DNA of 64,000 nt. Source: Linnemannia elongata. Lineage: Eukaryota; Mortierellomycota; Mortierellomycetes; Mortierellales; Mortierellaceae. The notes beneath the pieces were generated by a model that saw nothing but the letters and a program-made list of their open reading frames with translations, was not told the DNA's origin and did not search any database. The stretch is from contig JAXBDG010000006.1 of NCBI GenBank assembly GCA_036320915.1, positions 1,550,001 through 1,614,000 on the forward strand, read 5' to 3'. Every line of letters starts with the position of its first letter. Position 1 is the stretch's first letter. Below are positions 47,951-60,900 of this stretch, in pieces. The translations under genes and the position numbers were made by a program.

Positions 47951-50610
47951 ATGGATATCGACAGCATCTTCAAGGTACAAAACAGGATTAGTCTTACAAA
48001 ATACTCAACGAAGAAGATACCGCCCCATTTCACCTCGCATTAGATAAAACGCAATCAACAACATTAATGGTCATTTGACCATCTTTTACTCACACTCCGC
48101 CTCCCTTTTATTGTCTACTCTCTTGCCGGCAATAGGCACCAACGGCCCCAGCAACAAAAGGAGGCGTCAAACGTAAACTGGTGTCACCCGATGAGCTCTA
48201 CAGGAAGAATGCTCGCCACGCCAGTTATGAGGAACTCACAGGACGCACCTTCGAAGTCGGTTCGCAGGGCGAGGGAAGCTCCTCCTCGGCCAAGCGGAGG
48301 ACTGTGACCATGGAGGAGGATGATGAGGATGGTGCCAGAGATCGGTTTGAGGGAGTCGCGAACCCTGAGGAAGAAGACGAGGATGACCGCTTCTTTGGCG
48401 ATGGTCTGACAAGCGATCAGAAGGATATTCTCGACTATGTCGATGACATAGACCCTGAGGAGGTATGCATCATACTTGCCATCAGGGTCTGCATTTTTTG
48501 CGGTCAATCTGGAAGAATCATGGCGAGAGTAACGCCAGGAACCGGAGTATTAACCGGCATATTTAATTCTTTTCATGACTTAGGAGCGCTTCGACTTGTC
48601 GGCGGTTCGAAAGATGATCCTCAAATTTGAGAAGGCTATTAACAAGAACCAAGAGATGCGCGTCAAGTACCCTGACGATCCCACAAAGTAAGATCAAACG
48701 GAATGCCTTTGCTTTGACGTTCGACGACGACTACCGTTGACGACGCCTCACACTGACTGATAATTTGCTCCGCTTTTGCTTAGGTTCATGGAGTCCGAGG
48801 CAGACTTGGACGAGGAAATTAAGCGGATGATGGCCATGACACAGGCACCTCAACATTACCCTGTTCTCGTAGAGTTGAACACCATTTCTTCAATCCTTTC
48901 ACTCCTGACACACGAGAACCCAGATATTGCAATCGACGCCATTGAACTGTTGAAAGAACTCACGGACGAGGAAGTGTTGAGCGTCGGACTGGAAGAAGAT
49001 CAGGAGGTTGCAGGAAGTGAAGGCGAGGCCGGCATGAAGGTTTTTGTCCATGGACTGATCGATCAGGGACTTTTGGATCTGTTGGTTCAGAACTTGGGCA
49101 GACTGGATGAGGAAGAGGCAAATGATCGTCAAGGAGTTTTCAACACATTGGCTATCTTTGAGAACTTGACGTCGATTGAGGTTGCTTTGGCAGAGACGAT
49201 TGTTTCCAAGAGCGGGTTGTTGCCCTGGATGATGAAGCGTCTCAAGGCCAAGGCGTTTGACTCCAACAAGCAATACTGCAGTGAGCTTTTGGCAATTCTT
49301 TTGCAGAGCAGTTCAGGTACGTCGTTTGCAGGACGCATTCTATATTAGCGCTTTGAAATGCATACTTTTTCAATCTCCAGCTTCGCTCACAGTCAAGTAT
49401 TTTCTTTTTTCATAATGTTGTGTTTACAGCAAACAGGAAAAGGCTGGGCGAATTGGGAGGTATCGACGATCTGTTGCAGCTGTTGGCGGCGAACAAGCGC
49501 AAGGACCCCAAGGACGACGACGAGATCGAGTTGTTGGAGAACCTGTTTGATGGATTGTGCTCAGCTCTCGCAGAGAAGGAGAACAAGCGCCTGTTCTTGG
49601 AGGGCGAGGGTATCGAGCTGATGTTGATCATGATCAAGGAAAAAAAGATGGCCCGTATTCGAGCTGTCAAAGTCCTGAACTATGCCATGTCGACCAAAGC
49701 AGGAACTGCCAACTGCCTGCGCTTTGTTGAGATCATGGGTCTTAAGACCTTGTTCTCTGTCTTTTCTCGAAACGTAAGTTTTTACCCTGCTTGTTTATGT
49801 CGCGCGATAGTGTGTTGCTCCATGTAAGGTGCCAACTTTTTCCTTTTTACATTACATCGGTTCTAGGGTATTGAAAAGCTGAAGAAGGCGTACAAGTCAT
49901 TCTCGGAGGTTGAGGAGGAAGAGCATTTGATCGGAATCATGGCGTCGCTTGTCAGGAACTTGCCTTTGGAATCGGGACACCGTCTCCGCGTTGTCCGGAA
50001 ATTCGTCGAAGACGACTACGCAAAGCTCGAACGTCTCTTGGATCTCCGCGAAGGATATGAGGCACGCGTCAAGGCACTGGACGAGAAGATTGAGCAAGAG
50101 AACAAAGAACTCGGCCTGACGCAGGAGGAGATTGAAGAGGAGGAACCCGTGAGGGCATTACAGCGTCTGGAGACAGGACTCTATGTGATGCAGCAGATTG
50201 ATCTCATTATTGCTCATCTGTGCGCCGAGAATTTGGACCTTGACGAGGCGGTTGAGAGGGGCGAGAAGGAAAGTGAGATGAAACTGAGGGTCAAGACGTT
50301 GTTGAACCGGAGGGGGCAGTCTTTGGATGACATCCGGGAGAACTTGAAGGAGTATTTGGATGGATTAGAGGTCGATACTGCATTGGCAGAAGTTGCGAGG
50401 ACAAAGTTGTTGGCGCAGTCTGGATCTGGTACGGCATCTGAGGTCATTTTGGCTGGTGCGAAGGGGAAGGGGAAGGCAGAGGAAGAAGAGGGCGAGATTC
50501 GGAACAGTAGTAGCAATGTGGAGGAGCCAACGGAGGAGGAGGAGGCGGCACTTGAGGCGCTTGAAGCCAAGGAGTCTGCACAATACATGCTTTCCATGCT
50601 CAACCAATAA
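47951..50610 (+). CDS. Beta-catenin-like protein 1 (CTNNBL1)
   Basis: Six exons (47951-47974, 48136-48462, 48584-48687, 48784-49316, 49430-49773, 49867-50610) join to 691 aa. CTNNBL1 is an armadillo-repeat protein of the Prp19-CDC5L side of the spliceosome. Family landmarks are a basic motif near the N terminus (GGVKRKL), an acidic region, MILKFEKAINKNQEMRVKYPDDPTKFMESEADLDEEI, then armadillo helices with DLLVQNLGRLDE, LKAKAFDSNKQYCSELLAILLQ, LGELGGIDDLLQ, LREGYEARVKALD and a C-terminal helical region. It is longer than human CTNNBL1 (563 aa), from an extended acidic N terminus and an acidic Glu-rich C-terminal tail. The first exon codes only eight residues. The gene converges on the Stealth gene with 62 nt between stop codons. 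Confidence 0.96.
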
Positions 50611-50672
50611 ATAACGAACGCATTGGCTTCCTGGGTCCAAAAAGATGTATTATGTAAAACAATAGATGGGTT

Positions 50673-53600
50673 CTATGTATGTACGGCCATTTTCTCCCAA
50701 GGAGCAGGATCACCATACCGATCCTCCAGAAACCCCGTCAGCAACGCCCTAACCTCCGTCCCATTCCTCTCCTCAATAATTCCATCATTCAAACAAATAA
50801 CGTGCAGCTTCTTCTCCTTTTCCTTGACCTTATCCAGAAACGCCATATCCTTCTGAGCCTCTTCCAGCCCATCAAGTGTCACAAAGAAGGAATCGGACTC
50901 GCTTAACACAAAATTGTACCGGTACAGGTCCCGCATGATGCGGAGGCGGGCTTTTGGGTGGTGGGAGGGATGGGGAAGGATGGCGGATATGCCACGGGTG
51001 TGGGGTGTGTAGGGGGTTTGGGATTGGAGTGCGAGGATTTTTTGGATAATGTTGCAGAAGGGAATGGCGTCGCGCTTTTTGGTGTTGGTGTTGGTTTCAG
51101 AGGTCGTGTCAATGGTCGCTGCGTTATCAGCGTTGTCCGCATCACCGCTGCTGGCCTGTGGATCGCCGCTCTCTGTGCTCTTTGTATTCGCTGGGTTCTG
51201 GGGGTTGTCGGCATTGGCGTCATCCTTGTTGTTGGCGTTCTCAGAGTTGTCGGCGTTCTCGTCAGAGTTCCCCACGCCTCCTGTACGCCTGTTGTCATCA
51301 TTAGCGACGGGTGCGGCAGGACGCTTACGAGACACAAAGGGGACATACTCGCCCCAATCACTCTCCTCTGCATCCCCGATCCGCTCCAGAAAATACTCCA
51401 CCCCCCGATCGCTATGCAGCGCAATCTGTAGCAAACAATCCCCACAATGGAACTCCTCAAACGCCACCCGCCTGAAAATTTTCTCGCCTTCCTTTTTCCC
51501 CAAGGACCCACGTCTCTCCAAAAACATCGGTCCCAGACAAAAGTCGACATCGAAAATACACGTCCTGTCGGCAGGCATGATAGAGAATTCAGCGTTGAGT
51601 TTCTGTAACGCGCTGGCTTCCAACCGGCTATCGTGGTGGATGGTCTTGGAAGTGTTGGCGTCCGGGATCAGGAAGGGAAATCCTTCCATCCCGGAAAAGA
51701 CGTATCGTGTTGCGGGTTGGTTTTGAGTGTCGCCGTAACCGGTTTGTTCCAGGACTTGTCTAAAGCCGCTCAAGAACTGAGGTGTGTGATCGATTACTTG
51801 GCCTGTGCGCTCTCGATTGACACCGCCGCCGCTCGCGTTCCAGTCCTCGATCAGCGAGACGAGTGCCCACCGCTCCTCCCACTCCAGATCCCCGTCCGCA
51901 TTGTTGTCGACCCTGTATCGCCAAAAGGAACGTAACTGAGTCTCACGGAGTCGCTCAATCGTGTAATGGGCCATTAGGAACATGGCCAACACTGTGTGGC
52001 CATCATAGTCCGTTCGGAAGTGCGACTTCTCTGTCTGGAGAATAGCCTCAGGCCAGAGGGACTCGATCTCTTTAAGAATAGAGCGACTGCCGACCTGGAC
52101 AATGTGGTCGAGGATGGGTCGGAACCGGGATCCAAAACGCTTGGAGAGTATGTAGTTTGTGAACTGGAGATTATCGATGTATCCGCGACTGAGGGGGTCA
52201 ACGTTGCCGTAGTCGCGTGGACGGGGGGCGACAAGGATCGCGGGGTTCATTTGTAGGACGAGACCATAGTGGGGTGTCCAAAAGTCTGACTGCGCCAACT
52301 CCATGCCGAAGTACTCGTCGTCATTCATATAGATAAACTGTACAGAGTAAAGAAAACGGTGTTACCCTGATTAGTTCTTCATTCCATATTCCACCTCTTT
52401 CAATCTCCTTGTTACCATGCATCAACTTTTCGTCCTCCTAGACCTTTCACGTACCACCTCACTCAAGTCAGAGATACGGTAGAGCTGACTTTCGATCGCC
52501 ACACTGCAGAACACCGGGAGACTGTCCTTGTTTTTGAAAAAGGTCGAATGGTGTGTCACGTCGATCTTTTCTCGCGACGCCAAACATCGATCCAACCAGG
52601 ACGGCACCTGTCCAACCTCCTCACTTGGTCCAGTCCGTCTGCGAACAAAGGGTCGCACTGGCGGCTCTTCGTTGGCGACAATATACTTGTCGCCATCCTT
52701 CATGCCCTTCTTCAAAGCCTCAGTCCTGTTGGTGCCATACTTCGTCGCAAACTCCATCCACCGATCGAAATCCTGACGACCTCGTTTGAACAGCTGAGGC
52801 GTTTCTGCTCCTCCAGGTACTGGATGTGCCTCTCCTCTCCCATTCTCCTGCTCTTGCTCCTGTTTTTGCTTCTGCCCAGTCCTCCAGATCTCCCAAAGAC
52901 CCTCCTCAATCACATCCGCTGTCGAGATATGGATCTTTCGAATAACATCCTTCCCATGTTTGTAAGCCGACCGGACAGAATGTTTCAACTCGCCATTGTC
53001 CCGGAACCGTCCCACCATCCGACTCTCGACTTTGGCGGCATTGAACCGTTGTAGGATCGGTTCCTTAACCTCGTAGATGTGCTTGCTGTATTGCCATTCT
53101 GGGTCGGATCCGTTCACCCAGGTGTAGACAACGTCAAGGATTGGTGGACGTTTTTGGTGTTTCTGGTCCTGGTCTAGTTCGCGTTGTTGTTTGGCTTGGT
53201 CATTGTCATCGTCGTAGCCTCCTTTGGCTACATTATCGACCTCACTTTGACTCTCTGTATCCATGCTGGTGGTCGCACTGGGTTGCTGTGGTGGCCACAG
53301 TGCTGAAGGATGAATTGTCTTGCTAGTCAACCAATCAGGGATCCAGTCCGGCATGTTCAACAAGAACTTGGTCTCGCCCGGGAAATACATTGGATCCTCC
53401 TCCCCGTCATCCATCTCTCTCAACTCCACTATAACCTCCTCTGCGTTAAGTGCTATCCGAAAAGACCCTGAACCATCTATCTTCCCAGCGTCGTTGCTGT
53501 TGTCGTCGCCTGACTCGTTGTGCAAACTGATGTCTTCGTCTTGGTAAAGGATCCTGTTGACAGCGGCCTCTTTGAACCGTGCCCACTGGTTATTGGTCCA

Positions 53601-53822
53601 TATCGCAAATGAAGTCAAGTCCCTTCCTCGTGCTTCTGTCCACCGCTGTGCCTGCTGGCTCAGCTGTTTCGTCGAATATCGGGATTCACCGGTATCGTTG
53701 CTGATGTTATTGTTCGTGGTGGTGAATGGAAGCGATCTGGAGATAATGAACCATTGGGCGATGAAGAGTGCTGCAATGATGGAAATACACAACCGCCTCG
53801 TAAACTACTGCAAGTTAACCAT
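50673..53822 (-). CDS. Stealth-family phosphotransferase; 5' end unresolved
   Basis: Two exons are clear: 53804-52455 and 52337-50673 (GTACGT donor, CAG acceptor), giving at least 1004 aa. Stealth proteins transfer sugar-phosphate or phosphate onto glycans; relatives include bacterial capsule enzymes and the GNPTAB GlcNAc-1-phosphotransferase. Region 1 is DVVYTWVNGSDPEW, region 2 RFRDNGELKHSVRS..RKIHISTADV, region 3 QVPSWLDRCL..IDVTHHSTFF and AIESQLYRIS..FIYMNDDEYFG, and a later FHCGDCLLQI segment. A membrane anchor just after the N terminus (ISIIAALFIAQWFII) suggests a Golgi type II protein. Odd: the only near in-frame ATG (53822) is followed by TAG at 53805-53807, just before the conserved TRRL. 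Either an upstream exon splices in or the 5' end is broken. Coordinates include that ATG. Confidence 0.85.
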
Positions 53823-55834
53823 GGCACGTTCCGCCACACGAGCTGAACTAAAGACGAAGGGGTGTGTGGAGAGGAAAGTTGGAGAAAAGGTGAAAGATTG
53901 GAGAATGGAAAAGGCAGAGTGGGAAGGGTTTTATCACGCGTATATTTTTTTCGCTCATCTCAGTGGGTCAAAAAAATGGGAGATCCATTCCTCTTCTACA
54001 AGGACAAACAAAAAGAATAAGGGGTATTTCACCCATCCCATATCAGCCTGTACACACCCCCCACCCCCTTTCTGAGCATTCTAAATCATACTACATTCTT
54101 GCCAAAAGGTCAAGTACTTTTGCCACAGCAAGAAGGAAGGGAAAAAAGAGTTTTCATCAACAATCTAGAAGGCGTACGCTGGGTCAATCGCATTCATTAG
54201 GGGATGAAATTCATAGAGGGTGTGGGTGTGGAAAAAAAACGCGTTAAGCTACCGCTCCGCTTAGATCGTTGTCATCCCTCTTCTCAAAAGTTTATTGTGG
54301 CATTTGCTTTAATATCAAACTTCTTCCTTTATTGTTATGGTAACCTGTTTGTACCAGTTCCGCCCTGCTAGCACTATCCTAGTTCATTATGCACCATCCA
54401 AGGTTTCAGTCCGCCAAGTCTATCAATTACCATTTCCAATTCAGCAAGGGCAGAAACAATAGAAGAGAAGAAATAAACGGCGAGATCAAGGCCTAAGAAA
54501 GCGCACAATGCAACAGTGCGAGGTATACACGACAGACTGGGATGTACAGGGAATTGAGCATAACAGTTCAAGTGAGGGCACAAACGTCTCTACTACATCT
54601 CATATTAGTCTCTATACAGTTGATATGAAATGATTTTCAAGACCTCCCACAAACCAACTACTACGAAAACCGACATGCCATTCTAATCGCATGGCTCAGG
54701 TCCAAGGAAGCATGGACTTTGAGGGCGGATCAGAGTTTCGAAAGTCCTATAAATGGTAGTAGTTAGCCACATTTTTCTGAAGCACCCACCCTCATCGCAA
54801 GAATAAATATAGTTGTCAGATGCATTCGCTCTAGTAAAAACAAAGCGGAAGTTGCCAAGAAAGAGGGAGGGGTGGAGGGGTGGAGCAAGCATAGTCGAGC
54901 ATGCTTAAAGACGCGTTCCACATCTTTATTATTCCCGCCTCTGCGACAAGTTGATGTTTTTGAACTCAACTTCAACGGACAAACTTTTGCGGAGAAATGC
55001 AATCAAGGCAATGACTGACTGGATGCCTTTACTTGTCCTTTTCTCCAAACTCCATGCTCCATGGCTCTAGGAGGAGGGAGTTTCAAAAATACATGAGAGG
55101 AGAACCATCCGTGATTTTCCATTGCTTGCCCAGCAGTGGATCGAAAAGACGTACCATTGTCTGCCCACCTCGTAATGAGGAGCTTTTTCCACCATAGGCA
55201 AGAAGTACATATCGGAATGGGTGTGTGATTGCAAGCTTGTAAAAGCAAGGGACGATGGGTTCCCGTGCTAGCGGATTTGTAAGATAGATGAAGGGAAGAT
55301 TTTGTCTACTGATGGAGAGGCGTTAGTTCGATTCGGCATGGGCGATCGTCAGTTTCCTGCGGCAGGTTTTCTCCCCTCTCCAAATCAATACCAAACAAAA
55401 GAACAAAGGGTCAACTATTTTCTTTCTAAATCGAGTTGAACATGATCGTCAATGGTTTTTTTCTTGTTCTGTGTTCAAGGAAGAAGGAGGGACGGCTTTA
55501 AAGAATTCTTCTTAGTTTACAACAAGAAACAAAAGAAGGGCGTACAAGAGCCCTTCTTTGTGCACCCCCTTGAAAATGAAGACCAAGCTGCTTTCAAGTG
55601 TCGTGTGATAGTGATGATTCATGAGACTGACTGGACTCCTTTTATCGTCGCATGTCTCCGTATTGTCTGGATATGCAAGTGGGACGAAGAAGATCAAGAA
55701 AAAAAAGCTTGTTTCGAGCACACGACAGACACATTGACAGACGGTGTGGTCCGTGCCTCCGTACTATGAATCCGTCGTGTTGACAGAAGTATTCTGTTTA
55801 GCTTATTCCAGCCCACTCTTGACCCAGACACAGC

Positions 55835-55868
<34 letters not shown>

Positions 55869-56509
55869 GAAAAAAAAACGAAGTAAAAACCTATCCTTGG
55901 CTCTCGTGAGGCAACAACCCCAATGGGTGCCTATCTATTCTTTTCTCTGTTGTCCATCCTGCAATTGCAACACTTCACCCATAATATGAAAAAACGTAAA
56001 AGTCCATTAGACATTTTTGCACTCACTGATGGAGGCAAAACTGACGTGAGAGCTCCTTTTTTTTCACCCAACAACCGCGTTTCTTACACAACTTGTTTTT
56101 TTGCTTTGCTCACCAGCATTGTGTCCTCCCCGATTGAATGCTGACTGGACTGCACCAAACAAAAGAAGGAGAGCAGTTGCGGACAGACAATGTTCCCATC
56201 ATCGAGATACCCTCCCACTTCGTAGACTTGAGAACTCGCAAAAAAAAAGTATATATCTTGATGAAGAGTACTAACTCGCTCTCTTCTTTTTTCTTTTTTC
56301 TATTTTTTTTTGTTTCATTTCATTGCATTCATCTCAGGCACGCCTTTGCGTTGTTGTTGTCCAACCTCATCCTCGTTAATATTCTCTCACCTTTATTGTC
56401 CTTGTCGTACCTCTTCACCATCAAAACTCGATCAACGGGCGACACAACAAATCAATACTACACCTCATCCCACCACGCCAACCAATAACTCTGGTAAACA
56501 ACGTCAAAA
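53823..56509. other. Gene-poor spacer
   Basis: Upstream region of the Stealth gene, then the promoter of chitin deacetylase. It contains A31 at 55836-55866 and TATATAT at about 56250-56256, about 255 nt before the chitin deacetylase start. No credible gene on either strand. Confidence 0.55.
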
Positions 56510-57908
56510 ATGACACCCTCGCATACCTCTCGCAACAATCCAAGGAGACTCTCCCCTCTCCTTCTCTGCACAGCAGTTATCTGCTTCCTCGCCAGCACCA
56601 CCCCTCTCACGACTGCGGCGATCAACAAGGCAGATTTCCCACCATCCTCAGCTGTGCCCTCAGTCACTCACCCTCAGGTGCAGCAATGGCTAGCTGAAAT
56701 CGACTTGAAAGGCGCTCCGTCGATCCCCCTGAATGTGGGGGAACCGCCAGACTGTCCCGCCCAGGTCGACCCCGATGTTTGTTACTGGACCTGTGAGGAC
56801 TGCGCAAACGACGATGTGGTCGAGTGTCCGGACAAGAATGTCTGGGGATTGACGTTTGATGATGGCCCAACACCAGCCACTCCAGACCTCTTGGCGTTCT
56901 TGGATCAGCAACAGGTCAAGGCTACCTTCTTTTTGATCGGTGCCAATGTTGTTCAATACCCAGACATGGCTGTGAAAGAGGCTGCTGCCGGACACCATCT
57001 AGCATCCCATACGTAAGAATTGGTTGCTATTATGCAAAGACCAAGTTGGGCTCCTCCTTCGTCTGCTTTCGCTGACTCCTCTCTGTTAACTTTTGCCGAT
57101 TTTTATGACTTCATATAGTTGGTCCCATCATGCATTGACGACATTGACGAACGAGCAGATTGTGGCCGAGATCAAGTGGACGGAGAAGGCAATTCTGGAC
57201 GCGACGGGCCTCCGAGTCCGGTACATGCGACCCCCTTACGGAGATGTTGACAACCGTGTCCGCTTTGTCCTCAAAAAGCTCGGATATACTGTTGTCGATT
57301 GGGGTGGAGATACTTTCGACTCGAACGACTGGAAGAGTAAGTTTTTTTCTTTCTATCTCCTCTTCCACAAGATGTAAGTACTATGTATGTTTAACTAATT
57401 TAAACCATGGAACACTCTATCTTCCCATCTCCATACCTGTTATGTAACAGTCCCTCAAATGTCAAGCTCAGCAGTGGTCTCTCACTTGCAAAAGTCAATT
57501 ACAACCTACGCCACCAACGCCGCCAACAACACCAAGGGTTTCATCTCACTCGAACACGATCTTACCTCCCAGACGGTGAACGTTGCAAAGTCGCTAATTC
57601 CCTTTGGAAAAGAGCATAACCTCCAGATCATGAGTGTTGCCGATTGCCTTCGTGACACGTCGCCTTACGGCGTGGCCAACAACACTGCAGTGGTGTCGCC
57701 TCCTATCAACACTCCTCCTCCACCATCACCTGCACCACCATCACCACCTCCAGCACCCGCCGATCCCATCGCACAGCACTCAGGCGCTGGATTGGATCTA
57801 CATCGCAATGCGGCGGTTGGCCAAAAGAAGGCAGCGGCAGCAGCTGTTTGGTCGTCGGGCATTGTTCTGGGCTCCATCGCTGTCGCAGCTGGATTGGCGT
57901 TACCCTAA
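56510..57908 (+). CDS. Chitin deacetylase (CE4), probably GPI-anchored
   Basis: Three exons (56510-57012, 57119-57336, 57451-57908) join to 392 aa. It would remove acetyl groups from chitin to make chitosan in the cell wall. A hydrophobic signal region lies at residues 15-37. The NodB domain shows its motifs in order: TFDDGP (115-120), SHTWSHH (166-172, metal-binding His167 and His171, split by intron 1), RYMRPPYGD, DWGGDTFDSNDW, and ISLEHDL with the late His. A Pro/Ser-rich stalk follows and the C terminus is hydrophobic (SSGIVLGSIAVAAGLALP), suggesting GPI anchoring. A Cys-rich stretch before the domain (CYWTCEDC) is common in zygomycete chitin deacetylases. All metal and catalytic motifs look intact. 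Confidence 0.96.
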
Positions 57909-60900
57909 AGCAACACAATATCTCTCAAAGAATAATTCGCGCCCACACACCGCAACGCACACCGACGAATGACCTTTTTCTTTTCGTCCCTTGCCTACAA
58001 AGAGAAAAATGGGTTCTTCCTCCACCTCCCTATTCCTCTCGCACGCACCCCTCTCCCACACATTTTGCATTTTATCCTTATCTCCTTACAAACCACCTAA
58101 TCTTTTTTTTTGTACTCCTCGGCATCTATTCAACCGTTCTTTTTTTTTTTTTTCTATCTACCCGCATCTAGACATCATTTTTAATAGCATATTACACCAA
58201 TACCTAATGTATAACCATATATCGCTTTGTCATTTATGATTTGAAGTCGTTCATGTTGTATTTGTTCGTTGAGCTCGTTCATTCATTCTGCGTTTAAGAC
58301 AGGTAAAAGAATGGGAAAATGACCCAGCTGAGAGCTGCTCAAAACGGTCGCGATGGGTATTGTCATGAAGACACTCACAAAAAGTGGCGTTTTTCTTCAG
58401 TATTCTTTTTGCGAAGAGCTCTATCAGGGTTTGTCAATCTTTTTTTTTTTTTTTTTTTTTTTCTTTGATAATCTCGTTTTTACTCATCCCGAAAGGGACA
58501 ATTGTGGGGAAAGAAAGTAATGAATCAATGACAACGCCAAAAAAAAAACAAAAAAAAAAAAAAAAAAGGCGCGCGAAACGTGGAGTAGGTAAATATGGAA
58601 TCGGCTTTGAATTCTAGTACCTCTTTTTCTCCAATATTTTCTTTTGTTGTTTTTACGTATCCTGATTGCCGAGATGTGAACGTCCACAACGACAACACTA
58701 CCAATCAACAAAGGAAGTAAAGGTCGTTGGTTATTCACTGGTTTCTTGCTATGCGAATGATACAGAAATTAAGGAAGGATATATAAAAAGCATCGACCAG
58801 TGCGCGGTAAAGAAAGTGTGATGTGGAGCGAGCATGTACTTTTGATGGCTCCCGAAAAAGTGAAAACCTCAAATGTAAAGCGGTTTGACGAAAACCTGTC
58901 AGCCATAGTACGCTTGGCCGTTAAGGAGTTGAGCCAAAGCGGATAGGGCGATCTGAGAGCCATTTGGGAGGAAGGGGTGCTTGAGCCTGTGGCATGGAAT
59001 GAGGAGAAGGGCTACGAGGGCTAGGTTGACATTAAAAGCTGGGGCAAAAAAAATGGCGTCGACTCGTTCAATAACTTACAACATCAACAAACAAAACTTT
59101 TTATAGCTTAAGAGATGGAGCGGAATAAGAAGCGGCATCGAGAGCTCACATGGGTGCGTAGAGGAATGGGGGAAGGGGTTATCATTAGGGGCATTCCACA
59201 AGGAGGGATTTCGTTTTTGTATTTTTGAGTTGGGTTGGGTGCTTTGTTTTGCTTTTTGTGCTACGATGGATGGACGGCTTTACTGGATCGCCTAATGGTA
59301 GTTAGAGAGGAAAGAAAAAGGGGTTGGCAACTTAAATTCAACATGTGAAAGAAGTGAAGGAAGTGAAGGAAGTGAAAGAAGTGAAAGAAGTGAAAGAAGT
59401 GAAAGAACGTCAGGGGTTGGTTGACAAGAGTTTCTGGTCTTTTGGGAAGGAGGGATGAGAGAGAAGAAAGAGATGGAAAAGGGGAGGACTTGAGTCTCTA
59501 GACTTTTCTTGCCGCCTTCTACACCGTGACCACACACACGTACAAACTTGAAATGCATACCTACATACAGACACGTTCACTTCCCAATGAACGCATTTAT
59601 AGCTGAGGGGATGGGAGCTTGGAAGTCAGGTATAATAATCGCTCTAGTCGTTGGTGAGTTGTTTCGCTTGGTGCCTGTCTTGTATCGAAATATCAAAACA
59701 TGAAAGGAGGAGCATGAGGCTAGGCAACCATATGGGAAATGTGGAGGTGATGAAGGAAAACGCGAAGAGGTGGTGCAACGAGCAAAAAACAGGGTACAGA
59801 AGGAGACCACACTGGTGGGGTGGAGGATTATTTTATTAGGGTTCGCTGGGTGAATGAATGATGATGATGATGATGATACAGCGCTTGGCATTCCATAATG
59901 AACCTAGATGTTTCGATGTACATGGGCGGTACAACGAGGGTGTGCCGAGCTGCAGCTGCACTGTCAGTGGCCGGATTCGGCCGTCGATGATGGTTTGGAG
60001 CACATACGAATAAGCAAACAAATAAGCCCAATGAGGAGCACAAAGAGGGTCTTCTTTCTTTTCGTTGGCCGCTGACACTGCCATTGCCTTGCTTCTGAGC
60101 CCTTTTGGAGGCAGAGTTTTGTTGGATGGTCCAGCTAATGTATCTTCTAGTATTTTGATTCATTTCGGTTTTATGCATTCGGTTGGAGATGAGGGAGGGA
60201 TTGGCGTTGCTCTCCCTCTCTACTCATTCTCTGTATATGAGATCATCGCCAACAAACAACAACAAACAACAGAATACTACAACAAACGGATATTTCAGAG
60301 GTACACGACCCAAAGATCGTGAACAAAGGAAACAGTTCTTTGGGGAGGACATTTCTAGACAGTTGTTATTTTGGCTGGGGACAAGATATGAAGGGACGAA
60401 AGTAGTTGATGAACGCTCGGACTCTTTGTTGATTTTTTTTACTTTTGGGATGAGGGATGAGGCAGGTGCTGAGTACTTACATTGTCTTCAGGTGTCAATT
60501 CGTAGGATTAGCCATCACCTCTATTCAACTCAAAGCTGGGTGTCTATTCTGCACCCTTTTCCTCTCCATCCTTTAACGTTGATAAATACAGAAAACTATA
60601 GCCAACAAGAGCATTGGTTTATAAAAACGAAATGGAAAAGACCTTATGTGATGGTGATGACCCTCTTTTCTTGAGAGAGGACAGTTGTTCTCCACAAGAA
60701 GACGCTGTAAAATAAACTCAATCGATGATGAGCTCCTCCTTCAACGTCGAAGTATTAGTTTCGTCGGATAGAAAATGATATGTGGCCAATGCCAATCGTT
60801 TGGAAAGGGTAGGAGTGAACACGACCGACCAATCGCACCTCACTCTTTCCCTTTCTCATGCCCAGGTGTTCGAATAGAGTGCTTAGAGCGTATTTGTGGG

